Made by a program: the position numbers and the translations under genes
In this document: positions 7,501 to 15,340 of the stretch, piece after piece
Position numbering within the stretch: the stretch's first letter is position 1
Layout of the letters: each line of letters starts with the position of its first letter
DNA from: Bacteriovoracaceae bacterium UBA6144
GTDB lineage: Bacteria > Bdellovibrionota > Bacteriovoracia > Bacteriovoracales > Bacteriovoracaceae
Assembly (NCBI GenBank): GCA_002435705.1
Contig: DIVA01000036.1
Coordinates: 1,686-46,835, forward strand
DNA: 45,150 bases
Direction of reading: 5' to 3'
Notes under the pieces: generated by a model
Databases searched by the model: none
What the model was told of the DNA's origin: nothing
What the model saw: only the letters and a program-made list of their open reading frames with translations

Positions 7501-10154
7501 ACTTCAATGTCGATTTTTCAGAAAACGTGACCGTCACAGGAACTCCTCGTATCATGCTTGATTTCGGTGGAACCATGGTACCTGCCACTTATGTGTCAGG
7601 CACAGGATCTTCAACTCTTGTTTTCAGAAGAACTGTCCAAATGGGAGACTTTGACAACAACGGTATCACTGTTGGTACATCCGTTGATCTTAATGGTGGA
7701 ACAATCCGGGATGTTGCAGGAAATAATGCGATCCTGACATTCAGTGCTCCGAATACTTCTGGCATCACTGTTAACCTGATTATCCCTACGATTTCATCTG
7801 CAACGGCACCTAACTTTCAAACTTATGGTGCTTCTCAAAATCTTAACTTCACTTTCACTATGTCTGAAAATGCCATCGTAACTGGTACTCCACGAGTGGT
7901 GTTAACGATCGGCTCCACTACCCGCTATGCCAACTATTTCTCAGGTTCAGGCACAACGAGCCTTGTTTTCCGTTATACTACACAAATCGGTGATAACGAC
8001 TCTGACGGTATCCAGATTGCCACTCCACTTGATCTCAACGGTGGCACACTTAAGAATGGAGTTGGAACTGATTTTAATTTAGCCTACACACTTCCTAATA
8101 CTACGGGAGTGAGAGTTGATACAACTACACCTACTCTTGATTTCATTACTCCTCCAGCGGCAAATTCTTATGGTCTCACTCAGCAACTTGAGTTCACCGC
8201 GAACTTCTCTGAGTCGGTGGACGTGACCGGGACTCCACGGATCCAGATCAACATTGGTGGAACCACGCGCTACGCTACTTTTGTGTCTGGTTCAGGTTCA
8301 GCGAACCTTCTTTTCCGCTACACGATTGTCGGTGGTGACACAGATAATGACGGTATTGGAATGATCTCTCCGCTAGAGCTTAACGGTGGTACTATTCAGG
8401 ATAGCGCAGGAAACAATTCGTCCCTGACTTATTCATTGCCTGTCACAAGCGGTGTCTTGGTCGATACTGTCGCTCCAACGATTACAGGCATGACTGGTCC
8501 GATTGCTGGAACGTACAATGCCACACAGACCTTAGACTTCACAACTACATTCTCAGAAGCAGTGATCATCGGTGGTATCCCACGCCTAACTCTTACTATT
8601 GGTGCAACCACACGCTATGCAAATTACCAGTCAGGATCAGGCACTAGCTCCATTATCTTCCGCTACACACCAACTCCTGGGGACATGGATACGAATGGCA
8701 TAGCTGTGGCCTCTCCAGTTGACCTCAATGCGGGAAGTATCCGTGATCTTGCGTCTAACAATTCAAGCCTAACCTTTACTCCACCTAACACAAGTGCTGT
8801 GAATATAGACACTGTTGCTCCAACCATTATTTCTCGTACCTGGCCAAACAATGGAACATACGCTGCCGGTGGAACTCTTTCTTTCACATTCACATTCTCA
8901 GAAAACGTAACGGTCGTGGGTAATCCTCGCCTGGCTTTCGTGATTGGCACAACTACACGTTTTGCCACCTATCAGTCTGGCTCAGGAACCTCTACATTGA
9001 GCTTCAGTTATTCAGTCATCTCAGGTGAGTACGATGATGATGGGATTGTCATGATTTCTCCGTTGGAACTCAATGGTGGAACCATTCGTGATACAGCTCT
9101 CAATAATGCGACCCTCACCTATACTCTTCCTAATACCACAGCGGTTATTGTAGATGCTGTTCTGCCTGCTATCGTTTCTATCTCCCCATCAGGAGATGGT
9201 AACTACTTTGCCGGAAGCCCGATTACTTTTGATGTGCTTTTCACGAAGACTGTAAACGTCGCAGGCTCTCCTAGTGTTGCTATCGTTGTGAACGGTACCA
9301 CTCGTCAAGCGACATACGCTTCAGGCACTGGAACTTCGACTATTCGCTTTAGTTATAATCCTGGAACAGATGAGCTAGACCTAAACGGCTTAACCTTTGC
9401 GACGTCTTCTATTTCTCTCAATGGCGGCACCATTAGAGACATTAGCAATGCGAACGCCACACTGACTTACCCATCAACGCCATCGCTCGCAGGCATAAAT
9501 GTAATTTTCTCTACCATGACAAATTGGTATGACCTCAGTGATACATCAAAAATCACAGTGGTGAATGATGGAGTCAACGATGTCATTAGTCAGATTACTG
9601 ACAAAATTGGAACTACCAATATAACGGCAACTGGCACTGCACGCCCTCGCTATTTCTCAAGTGGATATGGAACGGGCAATACCGCCTATGCGGGTTTTAA
9701 TGGCTCAACAAACGTTATGAATTTTGGCACATTACCCCTCATCAGATCAGCTGTTTTTGTATTTCGCTCACGCTCCACTCTAGCAGCTTTTACGCTTATG
9801 GATTGCGCAGCCTCACCTAATCAAACTGAGAAATTATTTATTGGTTCCACTGGTGCTAATAATATAACTCTTCATACTGGACCTGGTGGTAACGGCGCAA
9901 GAGGTGACTTTAGAGCTAACTCGGGCGCATTCACCACTTCGTATACCACTACCAAAACCTGGGCATGGACTATCAATACGAACTACATCTTACATGCAAA
10001 TTATAACGCTATTCAATGTGGCGTTGGTTCACCTTTTGGATCTACAAACTTCAATGGGCAAATTGCTGAAGTTATCCTTCTTAATGCTGAGCCCACCGCC
10101 ACTCAAGCAGACGTACTACGTGCTTGGCTGAACACCAAGCACGGCGCGTATTAG
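4551..10154 (+). CDS. Giant surface lipoprotein: 14 Ig-like repeats with Asp-rich loops, C-terminal lectin-like domain
   Basis: 1867 residues. The signal peptide ends in lipobox LASC (acylated Cys16), so it is predicted to be membrane-anchored and probably surface displayed. Residues 35-1652 are 14 tandem beta-sandwich-like units of 114-120 residues. Each runs from a Pro-Thr-Ile start through NGTY, a SENV or similar turn, a GTPRI strand, an ATYVSGSGT turn, FRYTV, an Asp-rich loop of the form DxDxDGI, then LNGGTIRD and a VDTT linker. Residues from about 1653 resemble a concanavalin-A/LamG-like lectin domain: NWYDLSD at the start, and GQIAEVILLN followed by AWLNTKHG at the end. The architecture is that of a long stalk with a binding tip, so an adhesin role is likely but inferred. 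The ATG has no strong Shine-Dalgarno. The stop overlaps the convergent leucine dehydrogenase gene by 4 bases. Confidence 0.85.
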   Translation: MSKLLLIIFIFALASCQFKNADQGSSLVAGHTPTTNNFSIANPSSGIYRESQNIDFYFNFPYAVTVTGSPRVVLNVGGATRYATYLSGSDSEDLVFRYTVLAGDNDNDGISASTSLDLNGGTLSFTGTNGTESVSTSLTIPSLTNVRVDTTSPTLTVNSPTNGTYYRDMPINFTVSASEAAVVTGTPRIPVNINGTTRFATYVSGSGSTSLIFRYTVSVADYDMTGIETNSPAEFNGGSIRDIAGNLATLVFTPPNTSSVLVDGQSPYVKQVIPPTNGTYTFNQSVDFTLRFNEAVTVGSGGTPLVTVNVEGTTRNAVYISGSGSSDLVFRYVVQADDIDLNGVALGSSIDLSGSSIRNAASVNAVLAFLPGSSPGVLVNAPSPRILSFVWNDGLYTTGSNIYITAIFDRIVNVTGLPRLALNIGGITKYATYDLGSGSTNIRFAYEVQSGDADLDGIQITSPLSMNGGTIRDAQLMNTLLTFTPPNTPNLRVQSDVPYITSITPPADDTYFNGEHLDFTVNYSAPVFVDNSGLVKLSLNVGGFSREASYLSGTGTSALVFRYTAQASDLDMDGIILSSPVAVTSPGLIRDSGATPASLTFSPPSMPNVLVNVGLVAPEITLVTPPLNASYKLGDNIDISIQFSENVFVVGSPQLPITVGATPRFATYLSGSASNTLIFRYTVPSGDLDIDGITPAANIELNGGTIRDSDSLNSALALTSSDMTGILVDGIVPTITNMTGPAAATYSSGEALNFTATFSENVNIIGTPRIQLNVGGAVVYANYVSGTGTSSVVFRYTVQVGDTDGDGIGSTSPLNLNGGTIRDLAGNNSSLSFTVPNTSLVNVNGTTPTISSVGGPTAGTYSEGNDLTFVFNMSTTAVVSGTPRIALDIGGVTRHATYVSGSGTNTLTFTQTVQDGDNDNNGIQVTSTDVDLNGGLIQTTGGVNFALGFTPPSTTTVFVDTTDPTIISVTAPVDGNYNTAQVLNFNVDFSENVTVTGTPRIMLDFGGTMVPATYVSGTGSSTLVFRRTVQMGDFDNNGITVGTSVDLNGGTIRDVAGNNAILTFSAPNTSGITVNLIIPTISSATAPNFQTYGASQNLNFTFTMSENAIVTGTPRVVLTIGSTTRYANYFSGSGTTSLVFRYTTQIGDNDSDGIQIATPLDLNGGTLKNGVGTDFNLAYTLPNTTGVRVDTTTPTLDFITPPAANSYGLTQQLEFTANFSESVDVTGTPRIQINIGGTTRYATFVSGSGSANLLFRYTIVGGDTDNDGIGMISPLELNGGTIQDSAGNNSSLTYSLPVTSGVLVDTVAPTITGMTGPIAGTYNATQTLDFTTTFSEAVIIGGIPRLTLTIGATTRYANYQSGSGTSSIIFRYTPTPGDMDTNGIAVASPVDLNAGSIRDLASNNSSLTFTPPNTSAVNIDTVAPTIISRTWPNNGTYAAGGTLSFTFTFSENVTVVGNPRLAFVIGTTTRFATYQSGSGTSTLSFSYSVISGEYDDDGIVMISPLELNGGTIRDTALNNATLTYTLPNTTAVIVDAVLPAIVSISPSGDGNYFAGSPITFDVLFTKTVNVAGSPSVAIVVNGTTRQATYASGTGTSTIRFSYNPGTDELDLNGLTFATSSISLNGGTIRDISNANATLTYPSTPSLAGINVIFSTMTNWYDLSDTSKITVVNDGVNDVISQITDKIGTTNITATGTARPRYFSSGYGTGNTAYAGFNGSTNVMNFGTLPLIRSAVFVFRSRSTLAAFTLMDCAASPNQTEKLFIGSTGANNITLHTGPGGNGARGDFRANSGAFTTSYTTTKTWAWTINTNYILHANYNAIQCGVGSPFGSTNFNGQIAEVILLNAEPTATQADVLRAWLNTKHGAY
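4653..9506 (+). repeat. Array of 14 protein-level tandem repeats (about 345 bp each) inside the giant lipoprotein gene
   Basis: Unit starts are near residues 35, 153, 267, 384, 498, 618, 733, 848, 964, 1079, 1194, 1309, 1424 and 1539. The second half is strikingly regular at 115 residues per unit, while the first six units vary from 114 to 120 and are more diverged. At DNA level only short blocks recur, such as those coding LNGGTIRD and YVSGSGT; I see no long identical copies. This points to old duplications under protein-level selection rather than recent slippage. Confidence 0.85.
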
Positions 10155-11269
10155 AATCTCTTCTTAGAGCCCGGCATGCGGTGATTACTTGTGGTCGCAC
10201 GCCCTAGGTAGTTCGACTTAATCTTTCTGATGCTCTCAAGTCTTGTCTCGGCGAGGACGTCAGCGGCTTTATTGACGGGGATATTTTGTTCATCAGAAAT
10301 GGTAAACACTTTAAGTGTCTGATCAAAAATTGTATCCACCATGCGCTTAGATTTTGAGTCACTCCAGCCTTCGAACTCAATCGAAACGTTCATGAGGCCG
10401 CCTGCATTTACAAGATAGTCAGGAGCGTAGAGGATGCCGCGGTCTTTGAGCATCTGCCCGTGGCGGTCTTCTTTGAGTTGGTTATTAGCTGCTCCACAAA
10501 CAACCTTTGCCTTCAGCATGCCAATGGTTTCATCGTTAATCGAGGCCCCGAGAGCACATGGAGCGTAGATGTCACATGGGCTTGAGAAGATCTCGATGTC
10601 TTTTACAAACTGCGCGCTTGGAAGAGCTTCCTTCATGCGCTCGATGCCTTTTTCACTGATGTCTGTGAAGAGGATCTTGGCTCCCGCTTCGTTCAAAAGC
10701 TTAGCGAGTTCAAACCCCACAGACCCTACACCCTGAAGCGCAACAGTTTTTCCTTTCACTGAACGGTTGCCGTAGACTTTTTGGCACGAGGCCTCAATGC
10801 CGCGGAACACGCCTAGGGCCGTATAAGGAGCAGGGTTACCCGATCCACCGTGGTGAAGAGCGACACCCGTCACATAATTGGTTTCGGTGAAGATGTGATC
10901 GATATCATCCACGCTGATGTTAACGTCTTCTGCCGTGATGTATCGGCCATTGAGACTTTCCACAAAGCGACCGAACGAGCGGAAAAGCGCTTCAGATTTA
11001 TTTTTCTTTGGATCCCCTATGATAACGGCTTTACCGCCACCGAGGTTGAGGCCTGAAACAGACGCCTTATAAGTCATTCCACGCGAGAGACGAAGTACAT
11101 CAACTAGAGCCTCTTCTTCATTAGCATAGTTCCACATGCGAGTGCCACCAAGGGCAGGGCCTAAGGTTGTGTCATGGATGGCGACGATGGCTTTTAATCC
11201 ACAAGATTTATCCTGGAAAAAAACAACTTCTTCGTGACCCATTTGATACATTTTCTCGAAAGTAATCAT
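10151..11269 (-). CDS. Leucine dehydrogenase (Glu/Leu/Phe/Val dehydrogenase family)
   Basis: 372 residues, the usual length for leucine dehydrogenase. It catalyses NAD-dependent oxidative deamination of branched-chain amino acids to 2-oxo acids, linking amino-acid catabolism to ammonia and branched-chain acyl-CoA supply. The catalytic Lys is in GGGK at residue 80, with a second active-site Lys in MTYK (68) and Asp in TAED (115). The NAD-binding GVGSVG is at 180-185. I chose the ATG at 11269 because AAAGGA lies 6 bases before it; an in-frame TTG at 11287 would place that Shine-Dalgarno inside the gene. The 3' end overlaps the giant lipoprotein stop. Substrate preference among Leu, Val and Phe cannot be read from sequence alone. 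Confidence 0.88.
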   Translation of the reverse strand: MITFEKMYQMGHEEVVFFQDKSCGLKAIVAIHDTTLGPALGGTRMWNYANEEEALVDVLRLSRGMTYKASVSGLNLGGGKAVIIGDPKKNKSEALFRSFGRFVESLNGRYITAEDVNISVDDIDHIFTETNYVTGVALHHGGSGNPAPYTALGVFRGIEASCQKVYGNRSVKGKTVALQGVGSVGFELAKLLNEAGAKILFTDISEKGIERMKEALPSAQFVKDIEIFSSPCDIYAPCALGASINDETIGMLKAKVVCGAANNQLKEDRHGQMLKDRGILYAPDYLVNAGGLMNVSIEFEGWSDSKSKRMVDTIFDQTLKVFTISDEQNIPVNKAADVLAETRLESIRKIKSNYLGRATTSNHRMPGSKKRF

Positions 11270-11372
11270 AAATAATCCTTTGCCCAATCGACCGATGGTT
11301 TAAACTCAGTTACACTCTTTTTACAGAGCGAAAATATCTAAATTTCGCAGCCATTTGACAAGGAACAATCCT

Positions 11373-11702
11373 ATGCCCACAGTGTCAATCTCCGGTACAG
11401 ATAAAGTCTTTCACGTTAGTGAAAATTCTATTCTTTACAATGCCTTAGCGGACCAGGGATTGGATCTCCCTCATGGCTGCTTAGCAGGTTCGTGCGGGGC
11501 TTGTCGAATGGATGTTGTTAAAGGCAGCGAAAATCTCGCTCCCGCCTCTGCGATAGAGAAAAATACTTTAGAAGCAATAGCCTCAGAACTCACTTCATCT
11601 GAAGGCGCCGAGAAAGTTTCTCAGATGAATTTACGGCTTTCTTGTCGTGCTAAAGTTTTGGGGGATGTCGAAATTAAACCTTTGGGGCGTTTAAATTTCT
11701 AA
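11373..11702 (+). CDS. 2Fe-2S plant-type ferredoxin
   Basis: 109 residues. Cys36, Cys41, Cys44 and Cys91 form the CX4CX2C...C pattern (CLAGSCGAC, then LSCRA) that binds a [2Fe-2S] cluster in a beta-grasp fold. It carries single electrons between a reductase and an oxygenase or biosynthetic enzyme; the partner is not evident. The start is ATG 11373 with AAGGA 8 bases upstream; a TTG at 11355 is in frame but has no ribosome site. It diverges from leucine dehydrogenase. Its last 29 bases overlap the convergent flavoprotein gene. That neighbour could in principle exchange electrons with it, but only proximity suggests this. Confidence 0.9.
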   Translation: MPTVSISGTDKVFHVSENSILYNALADQGLDLPHGCLAGSCGACRMDVVKGSENLAPASAIEKNTLEAIASELTSSEGAEKVSQMNLRLSCRAKVLGDVEIKPLGRLNF

Positions 11703-12681
11703 ATGCTGAAAGTTTTTTTGCTCTTCGCTCAGCACGCAACTTTTGGTTAATCGCATCGGCAGCGTTCACAGCTGTATCCCAAGCGGTATAAATCTGTTTT
11801 TTTACTCCGGCCATGACATCACCAGCGACATAAAAACCTTCAATACTTGTGAGCCCTGTCGCATTAGCTTTCACAAATCCACGTTCATCTAATTCTGCAC
11901 CAAGTGTTTTAGCTAAGTCTGAATACACAATCATGCCAAGAGAGACAAAACCCATCTGGACTTCGAGGCGTTCTCCATTCGAAAATTCGAAGGCCTCAAG
12001 CAAACCAGCTTTCTCATCCCCGAAAATATTGGTGATGGCCTCAGCCTTTACACTAATTCCGTAAAGGTCCAAGAGTTCTTGGGTTTCAGCTTCAATTTTT
12101 GCCTCTTCCCCATGTAAGCAAAGATGAATGGGTGATCCGTACCGTTCATGTAGCATGATCGCTACCCAAGCGGCAGAATTCTCATGTCCAATGACAGCCG
12201 TTACTTTGCCCTTGATATGATGCCCATCGCACCTCAAGCAATAGTCAATTGCTTGAGCGTTGGCATAAGGAAATATAGGTTCAATCTTTTGCTGAATAAG
12301 TGGCTGGACATCCATGACACCCGTACAAAGAATCACATAACGAGCGTGATGAATGGCTCCCTTAGAGTCTTGAATTTCAAAAACATCTGATTTCTTTTCG
12401 AGCTTAGTCACACCAATATTCTTGAGATGAGTCAGTTTTTGCCTAAAATCACTCTCAGAAATCCATTTCAATACCTCGCTGTTAGGATCTTCTATCCCAC
12501 GACGATAATTAAAATGCGCAGGCATATTTTCAACTTTCTTGACCCAAAGGGCCCGTGAGCGCTTTTTATCCTGAGGAGTTCCAGAAAAGAGAAGGCAAGT
12601 GTCGTTATTGAGAACAGCTCTAAGAGCAGCCATAGTGCCAGCACTACCTGAGCCAATAATTGCAATGTCGTATGTTTGCAT
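11674..12681 (-). CDS. Thioredoxin-reductase-like FAD-dependent oxidoreductase
   Basis: 335 residues. The N-terminal FAD motif GSGSAG (10-15) and the C-terminal FAD motif YVAGDVMAG are both clear. A redox-type CLRC followed by DGH matches the position of the CxxC of thioredoxin reductases (CATCDG). The expected NADPH-binding GxGxxA directly after it is degenerate: VIGHENSAA keeps the SA but lacks the second Gly. Either pyridine nucleotide binding is altered or electrons come from another donor such as ferredoxin. The start ATG shares one base with the stop of the upstream CNNM gene (TGATG), indicating coupling. The 3' end overlaps the ferredoxin gene by 29 bases. Probably a thiol-disulfide reductase or ferredoxin-linked relative. 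Confidence 0.75.
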   Translation of the reverse strand: MQTYDIAIIGSGSAGTMAALRAVLNNDTCLLFSGTPQDKKRSRALWVKKVENMPAHFNYRRGIEDPNSEVLKWISESDFRQKLTHLKNIGVTKLEKKSDVFEIQDSKGAIHHARYVILCTGVMDVQPLIQQKIEPIFPYANAQAIDYCLRCDGHHIKGKVTAVIGHENSAAWVAIMLHERYGSPIHLCLHGEEAKIEAETQELLDLYGISVKAEAITNIFGDEKAGLLEAFEFSNGERLEVQMGFVSLGMIVYSDLAKTLGAELDERGFVKANATGLTSIEGFYVAGDVMAGVKKQIYTAWDTAVNAADAINQKLRAERRAKKLSAFRNLNAPKV

Positions 12682-13988
12682 CAGTCTTTGACCGTTATAT
12701 CAGCTTCATCCTCTGCATTTTTACGATAGAGGTGCTGCTCACCATCTGCACTTTTGATTTTTACTTCTTTAATCTCGTAATTCTTAACTTTGATGAGTTC
12801 AAAGGAGTAACCGTCCCAAAAAACCATCTGCCCTTTGCGTGGGAAGTTGTTACCGAGATGCTCGAGTAAGAAACCTGTTAGAGTCGAGTAGTTATCGTTC
12901 AGAGGGATCTTCACGTCATATTCGTTGTAGAGATTGCGCAGCAGAATGCTCGAGGGAACAATAATCCCCTCTTCTGTTTCAACTCCAGGTACACCGTCAT
13001 CATCCTCGTCGTGCTCATCTTGGATCTCACCCATGATCTCTTCCATAATGTCTTCTAGAGTTATCATGCCCACCACAATGCCATTTTCATCTTTAACCAG
13101 AGCGAGATGCACTTTCTTGCGATTCATGTGATCAAACACCGCTTGGATTTTCATGTGTTCGTAAACAAAGAAGGGCGGCTTTATGTATTGAGTAACCTTG
13201 AAACTTTCTCCTCTATCTTGCACAAACATCAAGTCTTTCACGTGCAAGAATCCAAGAATGTCATCGATATCTTTTCCAATAACGGGATACCGAGTATGGG
13301 CAACCTCACGAATGATACTCATCATCCCATCAAAGCTAATGTCTTTTGAGACCGCCATAATATTTTGACGGGTCACCATAATGTCTTTCACTTTAATTGT
13401 GGGAAATTCCAAAATAGAACTCAGAAGATCGAGATGCTTAGAATCAATTGTTTTATCTTCTTCTGCCTTTGAGACTAAAAATTCAATATCGTTTCTTGTT
13501 ACAAGGCGCCCACGAAGCTCGGCATTTTTCCCAAGGACAACCTCAATCACCCACATAAAAGCATGAATGACTGGAAGAAAGGCATAATAAAATACCCTAA
13601 GAATATAAATAATAGGAAGAGCAAGAGTTTCAGCGTGCGTACGTGCGAAAGTTTTAGGAGCAATTTCACCAAAGAGTAAAATAAAGATGGTCACCGCACC
13701 GACGGAAATAGCAACAGCATCTTCAGCAAAATAACGAGCGGTCATTGAAGTCACCACTGCAGCCACTAGGGTATTAACGAGATTGTTACCCACTAGGATC
13801 GTGGTGAGAATATGGTTGGGTTTATCTAATAAAAACTGAAGCGCACGGCCCTTGGCTCCACCCTCTTCAATCAGCTGTTTCGTTCGATCAACTCCAATAG
13901 ACATAAGAGCTGCTTCAGCGCCTGAGAAAAAAGCAGAAAAGCCAATCCCCGTAACAATAACAAGCCACTCCACTACCTCATAGTTCAT
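12681..13988 (-). CDS. CNNM/CorC-family membrane protein (DUF21, CBS pair, CorC-HlyC domain)
   Basis: 435 residues from ATG 13988, which has AAGG 8 bases upstream; a TTG at 14006 is in frame but lacks a ribosome site. Order of domains: DUF21 membrane domain with about four transmembrane segments (residues 1-190, with the FSGAEAAL segment near residue 20), two CBS motifs in the middle (VKDIMVTRQNIM; GMITLEDIMEEIMG), an acidic stretch (DEHDEDDDG), then a CorC-HlyC domain to the end. Relatives are Mg2+/Co2+ efflux or regulation proteins and were once called hemolysin-like. CBS domains normally sense adenine nucleotides. Coupled to the downstream flavoprotein gene by a TGATG overlap. Confidence 0.85.
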   Translation of the reverse strand: MNYEVVEWLVIVTGIGFSAFFSGAEAALMSIGVDRTKQLIEEGGAKGRALQFLLDKPNHILTTILVGNNLVNTLVAAVVTSMTARYFAEDAVAISVGAVTIFILLFGEIAPKTFARTHAETLALPIIYILRVFYYAFLPVIHAFMWVIEVVLGKNAELRGRLVTRNDIEFLVSKAEEDKTIDSKHLDLLSSILEFPTIKVKDIMVTRQNIMAVSKDISFDGMMSIIREVAHTRYPVIGKDIDDILGFLHVKDLMFVQDRGESFKVTQYIKPPFFVYEHMKIQAVFDHMNRKKVHLALVKDENGIVVGMITLEDIMEEIMGEIQDEHDEDDDGVPGVETEEGIIVPSSILLRNLYNEYDVKIPLNDNYSTLTGFLLEHLGNNFPRKGQMVFWDGYSFELIKVKNYEIKEVKIKSADGEQHLYRKNAEDEADITVKD

Positions 13989-14075
13989 GGACGTAACCTT
14001 GGACAAAATAAATTGAAGTTAACTGGTAAAAGAAACGAACACTCGGGGGTTCTATAAAATCACTCCTGTAAGAGT

Positions 14076-14093
14076 AAAAATGCTACCATAGCA
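14076..14093 (-). terminator. Weak intrinsic terminator candidate after the zinc-ribbon gene
   Basis: Read on the minus strand, TGCTA-TGG-TAGCA is followed by TTTTT. The stem is only 5 bp, so termination would be partial. It sits 45 bases after the stop at 14139 and 83 bases before the CNNM start. Confidence 0.3.
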
Positions 14094-14138
14094 GTTATAA
14101 GGAGTCTAAGGTTGACGTAAAATCAACAGCTTGGACCA

Positions 14139-14591
14139 CTAATGAGAAAGGGGTTTTCCCTTAAAATCATGATCCGAGTATACAATTCGGTCATTCATTT
14201 CATGATCATAACCTGGGATATTTGAGATATTGGCCACCGATCTAAAGATCGTTTTGCACTTATAGCAAATAGCTATTTGAGAAAGCCTGCGAAATAAAAA
14301 AACATCTAGCAAATAAAGGGCAAGCAAGCTGAGGCCATAGGTCCAGGGAACCAAGCAGGCAGCGATGATAAAGAGAGTTGCCCCAATAATACGGTTAAAA
14401 TCTTTTTGCTGGTAAAAATCTTTTCTCGAGCAAACGGGACAATCTTCAAGGTGGGATCTTTCGTGATTTTCATCAAATTTCAACGGAGTAATGTGCTGGC
14501 AAACATCACATTTAGCAGCAGTCGCTTTAACTGAAGGTAAAACCGTTACTCCGGAACCGCACTGGCCGCAGGTGATTTGGATTTGCATCAT
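14139..14591 (-). CDS. Membrane protein with two zinc-knuckle pairs, function unknown
   Basis: 150 residues, not recognised. Four CxxC motifs are visible: C8/C11 and C28/C31, forming an N-terminal zinc ribbon, and C51/C54 (CPVC) with C109/C112 (CYKC). The last two pairs are separated by a hydrophobic hairpin (about residues 68-100, two membrane segments). They may form a split zinc site brought together at the cytoplasmic face. The pattern resembles PqiA-like or zinc-ribbon membrane proteins in a general way, without specific similarity. The ATG overlaps the stop of the upstream membrane-protein gene by ATGA, so it is the last gene of a coupled operon. Confidence 0.7.
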   Translation of the reverse strand: MMQIQITCGQCGSGVTVLPSVKATAAKCDVCQHITPLKFDENHERSHLEDCPVCSRKDFYQQKDFNRIIGATLFIIAACLVPWTYGLSLLALYLLDVFLFRRLSQIAICYKCKTIFRSVANISNIPGYDHEMNDRIVYSDHDFKGKPLSH

Positions 14592-15340
14592 ATCGATAAA
14601 CCAAGTTTAAGGTAAATGTAGCTCGAGATAAGCTCGCCCACAAAAACAAAGAACACCATGATATAAAGCACACCAGTAGCACTTTGAATAGAGCGCATCC
14701 GACAGAGCCTCCAAGCAAAGTAAGACAAAACTATCATCGCCCCATAACCCCAGAGCGCACGCATCGAGACAAGGATCCAGTTAAAGAGGAACCCCTCGCC
14801 AAGCATCGAGCCCTCAGCTAAATATTGACTGGCACCACTCAGTGCGATTGCTGACCAGATGAATTTTATACCAAAAATAACCCAAAAAATTTTCAAACAA
14901 ATGAGGAGCGGCTTCTCTGTCAATTTAGGCACCACTAGATAGTAATGTCCTAAAAGCATTGCATAGTGAGTGATTCCTAAAAAAATCATGGAAGAGAATA
15001 AAAAGACAAAAGAGGTGTTAAACCGATACACAAGAATAATAGTGAGAAGTGATTCCAAAGTGTAGATCACCCAAGTCCACCAGGGCCTGTCATCGGGATG
15101 ATAGCGCCATGAGATTAGAAAAAGAATTAACAGCGGGATTTGAATAATAAGATCATGAGTAAGAGCAAATGCCAGATCCACAGCTACGGCAAGGCCTAAA
15201 AAAATAGCCGCATGCCCTGTGATGAGTCGAATGAATCCTGCACCGGTTAATTTGGGACTGGCTATCCAGCCAAACAAAGCCGTACCAAGAGAGAGTGAGA
15301 TCAAAAAGTGATAAACCAGTTGAATGGTAAGATTATTCAT
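14588..15340 (-). CDS. Integral membrane protein, 6-7 transmembrane segments, function unknown
   Basis: 250 residues, dominated by hydrophobic helices throughout (for example LIIQIPLLILFLISW, LLTIILVYRF, MIVLSYFAWRL, IMVFFVFVGELISSY). I recognise no catalytic or transport motif. The start codon overlaps the MutT gene stop (TAATG) and its own stop overlaps the zinc-ribbon gene start (ATGA), so translation is coupled on both sides. It could be an envelope helper of the secreted protein at the head of the operon; that is inference from context only. Confidence 0.65.
   Translation of the reverse strand: MNNLTIQLVYHFLISLSLGTALFGWIASPKLTGAGFIRLITGHAAIFLGLAVAVDLAFALTHDLIIQIPLLILFLISWRYHPDDRPWWTWVIYTLESLLTIILVYRFNTSFVFLFSSMIFLGITHYAMLLGHYYLVVPKLTEKPLLICLKIFWVIFGIKFIWSAIALSGASQYLAEGSMLGEGFLFNWILVSMRALWGYGAMIVLSYFAWRLCRMRSIQSATGVLYIMVFFVFVGELISSYIYLKLGLSI

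Noticed and set aside
4841..8968. Several minus-strand open frames of 60-101 codons inside the giant lipoprotein gene.
   Set aside because: They recur at the repeat period because the same DNA blocks recur, have Val/Arg/Pro-biased composition and no ribosome sites.
4653..9506. Regular repeats considered as a CRISPR array or satellite.
   Set aside because: Period of about 345 bp in one open frame, with conservation at protein level and no identical short repeats with spacers.
11355..11372. TTG start for the ferredoxin adding six residues.
   Set aside because: The AAGGA ribosome site would then be inside the coding region; ATG 11373 is properly spaced.
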